A DNA stretch of 46,625 bases, taken from the NCBI GenBank assembly GCA_018712345.1, contig DVHG01000021.1, positions 1-46,625 of the forward strand. Direction: 5' to 3'. Both the position numbers and the translations under genes were made by a program. Each line of letters starts with the position of its first letter. Position 1 is the stretch's first letter. The DNA comes from Candidatus Onthovicinus excrementipullorum (GTDB lineage Bacteria > Bacillota > Clostridia > Oscillospirales > Acutalibacteraceae). The notes below the pieces were generated by a model. It searched no databases and was not told the origin of the DNA. It saw only the letters and a program-made list of their open reading frames with translations. This document shows, one piece after another, positions 1-7,732 of this stretch.

Positions 1-131
1 GCACCACAAAGGCGGACACGCTGCTGCACGGCTTCGGCCTCTCCAACATGCAGAAAGCCGCCGAAAAGTACGGCGGCACCTGCACGACAAGGCGGGAGGC
101 TGGGACTTTTACGGTGAAGATTTTGCTGCCT
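1..131. repeat. Terminal inverted repeat, left copy
   Basis: These 131 bases are identical to the reverse complement of 46495-46625. The match ends after the shared ctgcct at 126-131, beyond which the two sides are unrelated. The repeat lies inside the 3' end of a histidine-kinase gene, so it is a shared coding segment rather than a transposon end. It may reflect two paralogous genes in inverted orientation, or a contig that was broken at a repeat. Confidence 0.95.
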
Positions 132-143
132 ATAAAAAACTAA
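3..143 (+). CDS. GHKL sensor histidine kinase, C-terminal fragment (left end)
   Basis: Only the last 46 residues are in the window; the gene enters from the left. The readable part contains HGFGLSNM, which matches the G2 ATP-lid box (HGxGLxN) of AgrC/CitA-like GHKL kinases, and then the closing strands of the ATPase domain (TFTVKILLP). It would be the cytoplasmic catalytic half of a membrane sensor that phosphorylates a response regulator. The final residues (IKN) differ from the copy at the right end (VPGKRSGESTY), so the two are paralogues or separate genomic copies. The sensor part and cognate regulator lie outside the window, so the signal cannot be guessed. Confidence 0.75.
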   Translation, partial: TTKADTLLHGFGLSNMQKAAEKYGGTCTTRREAGTFTVKILLPIKN

Positions 144-156
144 ATCAAACAGGAAC

Positions 157-193
157 AGAAACACCGTTCCCAAAGAGGAGCGGTGTTTTTTAT
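157..193 (+). terminator. Rho-independent terminator after the left histidine kinase
   Basis: The stem AAACACCG (159-166) pairs with CGGTGTTT (181-188) and runs into a T-tract. It lies 14 bases after the histidine-kinase stop codon. Confidence 0.8.
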
Positions 194-202
194 TACCCCC
201 AA

Positions 203-327
203 GGGCTCCCCTGTGTAAGGACGATTCCTCTTTTAGGGGAAATGTCCGTGTAAGCGGACAAAAGGGTGCCCGCCTGCGGAGCAGGACCGGATGACTGTCA
301 GGTCGGCCTGAGTGGGTGTTAGCAAAC
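203..327 (-). repeat. Degenerate copy of an intergenic mobile repeat
   Basis: The stretch starts with ggctcccctgtg and ends near ctgagtgggtgtta. The same two blocks, in the same order, occur in the reverse complement of the repeat at 46047-46213 (ggctcccctgtg, later ctgagggggtgtta). The middle is not alignable by eye and the other terminal block is missing, so this is a decayed or partial copy. The rest of the gene-free stretch, 328-526, is AT-rich and shows no ORF worth calling. Confidence 0.4.
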
Positions 328-526
328 GGGGCACATTTTCAATCCCTGTGAAACGCAGAAATTGTCCCCCAAGCCGCCCTTACACGGATTTTTACGTTAA
401 CTCGCAGCCATAAGCTGGTGTGCCGTAACGAATGTTTTAAAACTAAGTAAAAACAATGGTTATGGCATTTTACATTTTACAGCAATAAAAATAAGCGCGA
501 TTTTAATGTTATTAAAATATTTTGCG

Positions 527-571
527 CAAGGGTACGGATCAAGCTCAGATCCATGCCCTTGTTTATTTTCT
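527..571 (+). terminator. Hairpin with T-rich tail upstream of the PAP2 gene
   Basis: CAAGGGTACGGATC (527-540) pairs with GATCCATGCCCTTG (548-561), with one mismatch and one wobble and a 7-base loop. TTTATTTTC follows. It looks like an intrinsic terminator that insulates the next operon, although no gene ends nearby. It may be all that remains of a lost gene. Confidence 0.55.
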
Positions 572-584
572 GTTTAACTGGTTT

Positions 585-613
585 TTGAGCGGTATTTATC
601 GGCCTGTTTTATT
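585..613 (+). promoter_or_regulatory. Candidate promoter of the lipid-type trio
   Basis: TTGAGC (585-590) and TTTATT (608-613) are 17 bases apart, and each matches the sigma-A consensus at four of six positions. The site lies 52 bases before the PAP2 start. It is weak evidence because the surroundings are AT-rich. Confidence 0.3.
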
Positions 614-665
614 TTATAAGTGAAAAGCGAATAAGCTTTCAGATAAATTAAATGGGGGAATTTAT

Positions 666-1325
666 ATGGGAACTGTTTTATCAGCAATAGGGGGATTGCT
701 GGATAATATTTTTTATTCTTTTGATATGTCCGCGTTTGAATTTTTTGGTAATATTCAAAGCCCTGCGCTGACATTGGCTGCCAAAATATTTACTTTTTTG
801 GGGGATGGTTATGTTATTGCTGCCATGGCGGTACTCGGAGTGATCTTATGCTTTTTTAAAAAGACAAGGCGTTACGGGGCAGCGCTTCTGATAGCCATTG
901 CCGTCGGAACGATCTTAACAAATGTGATCATGAAGCCGCTGATAATGAGGGCAAGGCCATATATCACGCTTGCTCCTGTTGAAAGCTTCATGCAATGGTA
1001 TGAAAATGTAGGAGGTCTTGTTGAATCCGATTATTCTTTCCCGTCCGGTCACACAACGGCAGCATTTGAGATTGCCATTTCAATGTTTTTGTGCCTTAAA
1101 GATAAGAGCAAGATCGCTTACATATTCCCGCTTATCGCTGCGTTTACGATGATCAGCCGGGTCTATCTCATGGTCCATTACGTAAGCGATGTACTGGGAG
1201 GCATGATCGTGGGAATAGCAGCCGGGATCTTGGGATATTATCTTTCCGGTATTATGGTAAAAGCACTGAACAAAACAAAGTTAGGTGGTTTTGACATTGC
1301 CTCACTACATAAAAAGGAGAGATAG
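666..1325 (+). CDS. PAP2-family membrane phosphatase
   Basis: This 219-residue integral membrane protein of the PAP2 (type 2 phosphatidic acid phosphatase / undecaprenyl-diphosphatase) superfamily has all three active-site motifs: KX6RP at K90-P98, PSGH at 126-129 and SRX5HX3D at S164-D175. H129 and H171 are the expected catalytic histidines. Hydrophobic segments around 35-60, 70-90, 130-145, 150-168 and 175-205 fit a multi-pass protein with the active site at the membrane face. The start follows a GGGGGA ribosome binding site. It is 3 bases upstream of the HxxxD acyltransferase gene, so the two are almost certainly co-transcribed. The substrate is unknown: a lipid phosphate, prenyl diphosphate or similar. 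Confidence 0.85.
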   Translation: MGTVLSAIGGLLDNIFYSFDMSAFEFFGNIQSPALTLAAKIFTFLGDGYVIAAMAVLGVILCFFKKTRRYGAALLIAIAVGTILTNVIMKPLIMRARPYITLAPVESFMQWYENVGGLVESDYSFPSGHTTAAFEIAISMFLCLKDKSKIAYIFPLIAAFTMISRVYLMVHYVSDVLGGMIVGIAAGILGYYLSGIMVKALNKTKLGGFDIASLHKKER

Positions 1326-1328
1326 TTT

Positions 1329-2612
1329 ATGATTCTTTACGCAAGACCGATAAAAGAAAAAAGCACAGAGCTTCCTCTTGATACCTCTGCCAAACTTTAT
1401 GTATATACCAAAACCAAAAGCTGGAATCAGACCTACCGTGTATCAGCTGTTATGAAAAATGAAGTCTTACCGCAGTTTCTCGCAGAAGCGATAAAACTTT
1501 GCAAAAAAAGATTCCCTTCATTTTATGTGTGCCTTGACAATGGCTTTAGGTGGAAAAAATTTGAGACCGTGGAGAATTTCAGGATAGACGATGTGCTTGT
1601 AAAGGATACCGAAATATGCCGCCCTGTTGAGATGAGTGACAATGTGCCGCTTTTCAGAGTTCTTTATTCGGATCACAGAATTTCTCTGGAGATCTTTCAC
1701 GGGGTAACGGATGGGCACGGAGCGCTTGTGTTCTTAAAAACACTACTGGCGGTTTATCTCAATTTGACGGGCATTCATGTTTTGCCGACAAACGGAGTGC
1801 TTGATATCAATGAAAGGCCGCATGCTGCCGAGCTTGAGGATTCATTTTTAAAAAACTATAACAGGAAAGCGGGATTTCTGAATAGAAATGAAAAAGCTGC
1901 TTTTCAATACACACAGAATAATACTGACAATAAAATTCATATTGCTCAATGCAGGATGTCCGCTTCGAAGTTAAAGTGTATAACGCACCGCATTAATGTT
2001 ACGGTAACGCAATATCTTACGGCGGCGTATATCTACGCGCTGTGTCTCAATGGTGATAAAAGTACAGACACAAAAGCGTTCAAGGTGCAGGTCCCCATAG
2101 ATATAAGACCGTATTTCAATTCAAATACCCTTCGCAATTTCTCTCTTTACACCAACGTGGGTATTGATGCCAAAAGCAAATACACCTTTAATGATATTCT
2201 GCTTAAAGTTTTGCAGCAGATAAGGTGCGGAGAGGATGAGACAAGAATCCGGAAAATGCTCAACTCAAATGTACGTGATGCAGAAATGCCGGTTTCAAAA
2301 ATTATGCCTGGCTTTATCAAAAAGCCGTTTATTGAAGCAGGTTTTCTGCTTTTTGGAGAAAGACTCTACACCTCCACAATGTCAAATCTCGGAGTAGTGG
2401 ATGCTCCCGAGGAGATGAAAAAAGAGATTGAGTATTTTGATTTTGTTATAGGGCTTTCACATAAAAACAATATTTATTCTACAGTTGCCACATTTAATGA
2501 TACGCTGTGCGTAACAATCTCCTCCAAATTTCCCGATAATAAAGCGGCGGAAACATTGTTCGGCTTTTTGCGTGATCAGGGGCTTGATATCGTGACGGAA
2601 TATTACAGATAA
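1329..2612 (+). CDS. HxxxD-type (condensation/alcohol acetyltransferase-like) acyltransferase
   Basis: This 427-residue soluble protein carries the HxxxDG motif of the CoA-dependent acyltransferase superfamily at H124-G129 (HGVTDG). It has the two-lobed length expected of alcohol acetyltransferases, PapA-type proteins and NRPS condensation domains. A region near residue 255 (VPIDIRPYF) resembles the segment after the second lobe begins in these enzymes. The catalytic His would activate a hydroxyl or amine acceptor for acylation from a thioester. There is no carrier protein or synthetase nearby, so a simple transferase acting on a lipid, sugar or alcohol is more likely than peptide synthesis. 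It sits between a PAP2 phosphatase and an E2-like acyltransferase on one strand. Confidence 0.75.
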   Translation: MILYARPIKEKSTELPLDTSAKLYVYTKTKSWNQTYRVSAVMKNEVLPQFLAEAIKLCKKRFPSFYVCLDNGFRWKKFETVENFRIDDVLVKDTEICRPVEMSDNVPLFRVLYSDHRISLEIFHGVTDGHGALVFLKTLLAVYLNLTGIHVLPTNGVLDINERPHAAELEDSFLKNYNRKAGFLNRNEKAAFQYTQNNTDNKIHIAQCRMSASKLKCITHRINVTVTQYLTAAYIYALCLNGDKSTDTKAFKVQVPIDIRPYFNSNTLRNFSLYTNVGIDAKSKYTFNDILLKVLQQIRCGEDETRIRKMLNSNVRDAEMPVSKIMPGFIKKPFIEAGFLLFGERLYTSTMSNLGVVDAPEEMKKEIEYFDFVIGLSHKNNIYSTVATFNDTLCVTISSKFPDNKAAETLFGFLRDQGLDIVTEYYR

Positions 2613-2700
2613 ATAGTTTATGTGCTGTTTAATTTTGATTTATGCTGAATTTAACCCCGGACGATAAATTATTTCTAAACAAAATTTAAGGAGATTGGAT

Positions 2701-3606
2701 ATGAGTCTTGTAGATCAGCAGTATTTCAGCATTGCCAGAAAGATAGTATCAAATATGACTTCTGAAAGCTGGGAGAGCATCCCCCACGTCTGCATTACAT
2801 ATGAGCCGGAGGTAACCGCTTTTTTAAATGTTCTTGCCGATATAAACACAACCAAAACTCATGGTGGCAGGATAACGTTGAATACCGCCATGTTAAGAGT
2901 GATCGTAGAGGGCTTAAAGGCATGCCCTAAAATGAACAGCCATATCAGTTTTAACAGAAGGCTCGTCAGAGGGCATATAGATACCTTTGACAATATTGAC
3001 ATCTCAATGCCAGTAATGCTTGAAACTGGGGAGATGATGACGATCAATATGCACGGCTTTGAAAACAAGAGCCTGTCACAAATGCGTGACGCTATAAAAA
3101 ATTCAATGGAACGGGCGCATAATTCAGATCTTAACGAGGTTATGTTCGAGGTTTCAATGGATAATACGCTGCAGGGGTTAAAAAAGGGAAAGATCATGCA
3201 GGCGGTATTCAGGCTCATTGGTTCAAAAACCGGCAGTCATAAGGTGAAAACCCTGTCCGGCGCGGAAAGGAAAGCCTATTACAGCAAGCCCGAAAGCGAA
3301 AGGCTGACAAAGCATGATATTGAGCAGGGCACGATAACCGTTTCAAACCTCGGCTCAGTTTATAGGGAATGGGACGGCGAGTGCACCATTCTTGAGATAA
3401 TCCCTCCGCAGATAACGGCTATAGGCATAGGTGCGGTAAAAAATGTTCCGATATGTGACCATGATGGGAATATATGCCCCGGTAAAAAGTTGCCATTGAC
3501 GATTGCCTTTGATCACCGTGCACTTGATATGGGAGATATAGCTCCGTTTCTGAAAAGGCTTGACGAGATATTCAAAAAGCCTGAAGTAATGGAAGAATGG
3601 GTATGA
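2701..3606 (+). CDS. Stand-alone 2-oxoacid dehydrogenase E2-type acyltransferase domain protein
   Basis: The 301 residues match the catalytic domain of dihydrolipoamide acyltransferases (CAT-like fold). A GTITVSNLGS segment near residue 209 and a C-terminal D271-H272-R273-x-x-D276 correspond to the family's DHRxxDG signature. The last glycine is replaced by methionine (DHRALDM). There is no lipoyl domain, no peripheral-subunit-binding domain and no E1 or E3 gene nearby, so it is not an ordinary dehydrogenase subunit. It more likely transfers acyl groups from CoA. ATG 2701 is chosen over an in-frame TTG at 2695 because AAGGAGA at 2689-2694 is correctly spaced only for the ATG. A hairpin (3600-3607 with 3618-3625) overlaps the stop codon. 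Confidence 0.75.
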   Translation: MSLVDQQYFSIARKIVSNMTSESWESIPHVCITYEPEVTAFLNVLADINTTKTHGGRITLNTAMLRVIVEGLKACPKMNSHISFNRRLVRGHIDTFDNIDISMPVMLETGEMMTINMHGFENKSLSQMRDAIKNSMERAHNSDLNEVMFEVSMDNTLQGLKKGKIMQAVFRLIGSKTGSHKVKTLSGAERKAYYSKPESERLTKHDIEQGTITVSNLGSVYREWDGECTILEIIPPQITAIGIGAVKNVPICDHDGNICPGKKLPLTIAFDHRALDMGDIAPFLKRLDEIFKKPEVMEEWV

Positions 3607-3653
3607 TATAATTCATTATCATACCAATATCAAATGTTTTTAGGTAAAATAAA

Positions 3654-3715
3654 GTCGTTTGCATCAGAGATCTTCACGATAAAAGTGTGATGATCTGTGC
3701 AAACGGCTTTTTTTG
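3654..3715 (+). terminator. Terminator of the PAP2/acyltransferase operon
   Basis: GTCGTTTGCA (3654-3663) pairs with TGCAAACGGC (3698-3707), with an imperfect inner stem between them, and seven T residues follow. It lies 48 bases after the stop of the E2-like gene. Confidence 0.8.
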
Positions 3716-3905
3716 ATAAAGCAGTTGGCATAATTAACATTGCCACAAATAAAGAGTTGACAGCTTATGACGGCAGAAAAGATCGGGGGCGTAAGCAATC
3801 TGCTTAAACATGACAAAAGACGGTGCAGTCTTTCGAGTGTACCGGTCTCTCTACACAAAAACTTGCGCATATGCTGTAGGGCGTTTTTTATCCGTTTCCC
3901 CTTAA

Positions 3906-3947
3906 ATTTTGCGTTGTGAATGTTAGATTTTGCGTTTGATATTGCGA
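3906..3947 (+). promoter_or_regulatory. Direct repeats upstream of the ABC transporter promoter
   Basis: ATTTTGCGTT occurs exactly at 3906-3915 and 3927-3936, a 21-base period or two helical turns. A third TTGCG at 3942 overlaps the -35 hexamer. This spacing suits an OmpR-type response regulator or another dimeric activator. The rest of the gene-free stretch 3716-3905 shows nothing recognisable. Confidence 0.45.
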
Positions 3948-3969
3948 AATTTCTCCCTCCGGATATGAT
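3942..3969 (+). promoter_or_regulatory. Promoter of the ABC transporter operon
   Basis: TTGCGA (3942-3947) and TATGAT (3964-3969) are separated by 16 bases, and the ATPase start codon lies 32 bases downstream. The T-rich upstream region is AT-rich as expected of a regulated promoter. Confidence 0.55.
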
Positions 3970-4001
3970 GGAGATATCAAGAAAAAACGGGAGGAACGGA
4001 C

Positions 4002-4667
4002 ATGAATATTTTAAATGCGACTCATTTAAAGAAATATTATGGGAAAGATGAGAGCCTGGTCAAAGCACTGGACGATGTGAGCCTCTCCATCGAGGGAGGC
4101 CAGTTCGTGGCGATTATCGGCACCTCCGGCAGCGGAAAATCCACCCTTCTGAACATGCTCGGCGGGCTGGATACCCCAACCTCCGGCAGCGTGCGGGTGG
4201 AGGATCAGAATCTGGAATCCTTGACGGACGAACAGCTCACCGTCTTCCGCCGGAAGCGGATCGGCTTCATCTTCCAGAATTACAACCTGATCCCGTACCT
4301 GACCGCGTATGAGAATATCGTGCTCCCCGTGCGGCTGGACGGCAAAAAGGAGGATGAGGCATTCCTCCGGGAGATCGTCTCCTTTTTGGAGCTGGACGGG
4401 AAGTTGAAAAATTACCCGAGCCACCTTTCCGGCGGCCAGCAGCAACGCGTCGCGATTGCGCGGGCGCTCGTCTCCAAGCCGGCCATCATTCTGGCGGATG
4501 AGCCTACAGGCAACCTCGACAGCCGCACCAGCGATAAGGTGGTCGACCTGCTGAAAATGACCAGCGAAAAGTTCCATCAGACCATCGTGATGATTACCCA
4601 TAACCCGGAGATTGCGGAAAAGGCTGACCGCCGCATCCGTATCGAGGATGGAAAGATCCGCGCGTGA
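4002..4667 (+). CDS. ABC transporter ATP-binding protein (MacB/BceA-type)
   Basis: This 221-residue nucleotide-binding subunit is complete: Walker [10 protein letters not shown] at 40-48, Q-loop FQNYN near 91-95, signature LSGGQ at 142-146, Walker B with ADEPTG at 165-170 (D166, E167), and the switch histidine in MITHN near 198. The sequence type (LolD/MacB/BceA) pairs with FtsX-like permeases, which use ATP for mechanotransmission, lipoprotein release or peptide-antibiotic sensing rather than classical solute import. A GGGAGGA ribosome binding site precedes the start. Its stop overlaps a GTG in the permease frame, and the permease's own ATG is 14 bases later. No sensor kinase or regulator gene is adjacent. 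Confidence 0.93.
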   Translation: MNILNATHLKKYYGKDESLVKALDDVSLSIEGGQFVAIIGTSGSGKSTLLNMLGGLDTPTSGSVRVEDQNLESLTDEQLTVFRRKRIGFIFQNYNLIPYLTAYENIVLPVRLDGKKEDEAFLREIVSFLELDGKLKNYPSHLSGGQQQRVAIARALVSKPAIILADEPTGNLDSRTSDKVVDLLKMTSEKFHQTIVMITHNPEIAEKADRRIRIEDGKIRA

Positions 4668-4681
4668 AGGGGGCAGAGACA

Positions 4682-7090
4682 ATGAATAAAAAGATCAGCA
4701 GGCGAATGATTGCGCTGATGGCCCGGCAGAGCCTGAAGTCCAGCCGCATGCGCAACGCCTTTGTGATGATTACGATCTTGCTGGCCACGGCGCTGCTGAC
4801 CGTGGTGATGATGTATGGCCTCGGCCAGCAAGCGCAGGCTGAGGAACAGGTCTCCCACATCCAGCAGGCCGGGTTTTACAATCTGACGCCGGAGCAGGTG
4901 GACACACTCAGTCGGGATGAGAGGATCTACTATCAGGTGCAGGTCAAGACCGGTACGCTCTCCTCCATGGACGGCTTTGACGTGATGCCCTATTACGTCA
5001 GCCAGCTCTCGGATGAGATTCAGATCGCGACGCTGTCCGCCGGCCATCTGCCGGAAAAGATGGGCGAGATCGCCGTCCAGCCCACCCTGCTGGAGCGGAT
5101 GGGCATCACCCCGGAGCTCGGCGCAGCCGTGACACTCTCCTTTGCAGATGGGAATACGGAGACCTTTACAGTCGCCGGACTGCTTCAGGGCGGGGAAAAC
5201 GCCGGGCAGCTTTCCGTGTTCTTTTCCCGGGAATACGCGGAGAACGGCAGCCAGTTGAAGGATGCGCCCTATGAGGTCTACGCCAAATTCTATGCCGCCA
5301 CACAAATGGATTCTGAGACCTGTAAGGAGATGATCTATCAGATCGGAAGCGACGCGGGCGTGGCGCGGAAGTACATCCAGCCGACCAAGGCGTTTTTGGA
5401 TACACTCTCCCCGGATGCCAACATGGTCCTGCTCGTCGTATTGGTGGGGCTGGTGATCCTGATCGCCTGCGTACTGGTCATCTACGGCGTATTTTACCTC
5501 TCCGTCGTGGGGCGCGTACACCAGTTCGGCCAGCTGCGCACCCTCGGCATGACAAAAAAGCAGATCAAAAAGCTCGTCTCTCGGGAGGGGGCCGCGCTCT
5601 TCCTGCGCGCATCTCCCGTCGGGCTGATCATCGGCGGCGCTGCGGGATATTTCATCCTCCCGGACGGGTTCCGTATTTTGAATCTACTGCTTGTATTTGT
5701 GATCTCGTTTGTGGCTGTTTATGTGATTACCATGTTCTCCGTTTTAAAGCCGGCCAGAATGGCCGCGTCCGTCTCCCCCATGGAGGCGCTGCGCTATATT
5801 CCGCAGGACGGGATGAAGCAGACGTCCGGCCACCGGCTCTGCCGCAGACTGACCCCGGCCGGATTGGGCGTGATGAACTTTTCCCGTAACCGGAAAAAGG
5901 CCGCAGTCACTATGCTCTCTCTGTGCTTGGGAGGCCTGCTGTTCATGACGGCCGCCACCTATTTATCCTCCTTTGACCGGGAGGCCTACGGGCGGCAGGG
6001 GGATTTTAAAAATGCGGAATTTGATATCACCATTTCCTCCTCCGCAATTGACCTGAACGAGAACGGCACAAGCGGGATTCAGAGCCACAACCCGCTGAAT
6101 AATGATTTCTTACAGGCAATTTTGAGTCTGGACGGTGTCAAGAGCGTGGAACAGCGACGGGAGTTCGGTGTCCGGTTCGACTTCCCGGCTCACGATGAAT
6201 ACGGTACGGACGATCTGGTCTGCCCCATGAGCGAGGAGGAAACGCGGGAGATCGAAAAATATCTGGAGTCCGGCAGCGCTGACTTTGATAAGCTCATGAG
6301 CGGGGAGTATGTCCTCGTTAATGGGAATGACACGGTACAGGAAATCTACGGCTGGAGCTTTCAGCCGGGCGATGAGCTGACCTTCCATTATTACGACGGT
6401 GCGCAGACGGTGCAGCGCACGGTAAAGGTGCTCGGAACCCTGAACGATCAGTATGATCTGGAACACGGCACCACAAGCGGCTGGTTTTTGATGCCGGAGC
6501 AGGTGATCCTCTCCTGGGTGTCCTACCCGAGTTTGAATACGCAGTTCCTTGTTTCGCTCAATGATCCGGAACTCGAATCGCAGGTGGAGCCGGAACTGGC
6601 CCAAATGGTGGCGGAGCACCCGGAGTTGGTGCTGTCTACACTCTCGGAAAATCAGGCTCTGCATGACGCATCAGCCAATCAGATTTTCACAGCGATCAGC
6701 GGCCTGTCCGTATTCATCATGATGTTCAGCATCCTGAGCATGATCAACACGCTCATCACCAACATTGTCACCCGCAAGCAGGAGCTTGCCGTGCTGGAGT
6801 CCATCGGTATGAGCAGGAGCCAAGTGTGCAAAATGTTGCTTGGGGAGAGCCTGCTGTTGATCGTGATCACACTCATAACTACCATGGGGATTGGCACGCT
6901 GTGCGGATTTGCCCTGTGCAGGGCACTCTATGGGATGGGGGCGTTTTATATGAGCTTCCGCTTCCCACTGGTGTTTGCACTGGCCTATGTCGCCGTGCTC
7001 GTTCTGGTTCCTCTGCTGATTACTGCGGGCTGTATGCGCAGCTTTTCAAAGGAGGTGCTCGTGGAGCGGCTCAGGGGAGTGGAGTGCTGA
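4682..7090 (+). CDS. FtsX-like ABC transporter permease
   Basis: This protein of about 802 residues has an N-terminal membrane anchor (about 30-48), an extracellular region, and a first FtsX domain with three helices (about 250-360). A second helix-plus-extracellular unit follows, with a second FtsX domain at the C-terminus (about 670-790). Both FtsX domains carry the cytoplasmic coupling pattern of the family (RTLGMTKKQIKKL and ESIGMSRSQVCKML). It is the membrane partner of the preceding ATPase. ATG 4682, with GGGGG upstream, is preferred to the in-frame GTG at 4664. Single-polypeptide duplicated permeases of this size occur in peptide-resistance and macrolide-type exporters, but the substrate cannot be read from sequence. 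Confidence 0.9.
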   Translation: MNKKISRRMIALMARQSLKSSRMRNAFVMITILLATALLTVVMMYGLGQQAQAEEQVSHIQQAGFYNLTPEQVDTLSRDERIYYQVQVKTGTLSSMDGFDVMPYYVSQLSDEIQIATLSAGHLPEKMGEIAVQPTLLERMGITPELGAAVTLSFADGNTETFTVAGLLQGGENAGQLSVFFSREYAENGSQLKDAPYEVYAKFYAATQMDSETCKEMIYQIGSDAGVARKYIQPTKAFLDTLSPDANMVLLVVLVGLVILIACVLVIYGVFYLSVVGRVHQFGQLRTLGMTKKQIKKLVSREGAALFLRASPVGLIIGGAAGYFILPDGFRILNLLLVFVISFVAVYVITMFSVLKPARMAASVSPMEALRYIPQDGMKQTSGHRLCRRLTPAGLGVMNFSRNRKKAAVTMLSLCLGGLLFMTAATYLSSFDREAYGRQGDFKNAEFDITISSSAIDLNENGTSGIQSHNPLNNDFLQAILSLDGVKSVEQRREFGVRFDFPAHDEYGTDDLVCPMSEEETREIEKYLESGSADFDKLMSGEYVLVNGNDTVQEIYGWSFQPGDELTFHYYDGAQTVQRTVKVLGTLNDQYDLEHGTTSGWFLMPEQVILSWVSYPSLNTQFLVSLNDPELESQVEPELAQMVAEHPELVLSTLSENQALHDASANQIFTAISGLSVFIMMFSILSMINTLITNIVTRKQELAVLESIGMSRSQVCKMLLGESLLLIVITLITTMGIGTLCGFALCRALYGMGAFYMSFRFPLVFALAYVAVLVLVPLLITAGCMRSFSKEVLVERLRGVEC

Positions 7091-7518
7091 TGCGGGAATA
7101 CAGCATTCATCTCACAGGGGAGCAGGATTTTATTATCCTCTCCCCAAAGATGGCCGCACTGCTGATTGAAAAGGTGCGGCACGCCAAAACACCGGAGATC
7201 ACCGTCCCGGCGGAGGAACTGATGGGGCCGGACTACGTCCGCTATCTGGAGCGGGCACTGGGCGCCAACGCCTCCCCGGGCGATCCGCCTGTCGGCCGCA
7301 TGGAGCTGTATGAGCGATTGGCCCGCCAGATTGAGGGATTGTCGGTCGGCGAGCATCCCTGCTTTGACCGGGTGGCCCTGCGCCCGGCACGCGGCGGCAC
7401 CCGGTTTGACCTGGAGGCCGGGCGGGAGTTTTTTCTTATCTCCAAGCGGTCGGACAGCCGTTTTGTCTGCACCTATCCGGACGGGGAGGAGTTCCTGCTG
7501 GTGCTGGAATACCCGTGA
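7090..7518 (+). CDS. Uncharacterised protein coupled to the ABC permease
   Basis: This 142-residue soluble protein starts within the permease stop codon (TGATG overlap at 7088-7092), so translation is probably coupled. There is no signal peptide or membrane segment. It begins with strand-like MREYSIHLTG followed by charged, amphipathic segments, and ends in a strand-rich region (FVCTYPDGEEFLLVLEYP). I do not recognise the family. Tight coupling suggests it works with the transporter, perhaps as a cytoplasmic accessory or regulator, but that is an inference from position only. The base composition is like that of the transporter genes. Confidence 0.7.
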   Translation: MREYSIHLTGEQDFIILSPKMAALLIEKVRHAKTPEITVPAEELMGPDYVRYLERALGANASPGDPPVGRMELYERLARQIEGLSVGEHPCFDRVALRPARGGTRFDLEAGREFFLISKRSDSRFVCTYPDGEEFLLVLEYP

Positions 7519-7533
7519 TGGATTCTTTATGAA

Positions 7534-7581
7534 TTCTTAACCGTTTCCTTTACCGCTTTCTTAACGGCCGTGGGGGATAAT
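7534..7581 (+). promoter_or_regulatory. Phased direct repeats and possible -10 box
   Basis: Three related units, TTCTTAACCG (7534), TTCCTTTACCG (7545) and TTCTTAACGG (7558), lie just upstream of GATAAT (7576-7581). The 11 to 13 base phasing is typical of OmpR/PhoP-family response-regulator sites. What this promoter would transcribe is unclear because the next protein gene is 630 bases away. Confidence 0.3.
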
Positions 7582-7656
7582 AGGATCAAATCCGGAGATT
7601 CCGCATCCCTTTCCGTTGCCCACCGGGGCATGTCTGCGCTTTAGGGGAGAGGTGAA

Positions 7657-7701
7657 ATGGATAATTTGTACAATTTATATATATATATATCTTTGTTGAA
7701 T
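7657..7701 (+). other. Mini-ORF behind a strong ribosome binding site
   Basis: GGGGAGAGGTGAA directly precedes ATG 7657. The reading frame encodes only 14 residues (MDNLYNLYIYIYLC), running through an ATATAT tract before a stop. Either it is a leader peptide, or the start of a gene whose body has been lost. I see no further coding signal in 7519-8211. Confidence 0.25.
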
Positions 7702-7732
7702 TTGTTTTCTATATAGAATATCTAATTTTCAC

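Noticed and set aside
574-774. 66-residue minus-strand frame overlapping the PAP2 start
   Set aside because: It is AT-rich by-chance coding, overlaps a real gene start and a promoter region, and shows no features.
3664-3870. Small frames on either strand between the E2-like gene and the ABC transporter
   Set aside because: They overlap a terminator hairpin or lack ribosome binding sites and family features.
4026-5521. Minus-strand frames of 218 and 314 residues across the ABC transporter
   Set aside because: They are complementary to well-supported ATPase and permease genes, and no recognisable protein results.
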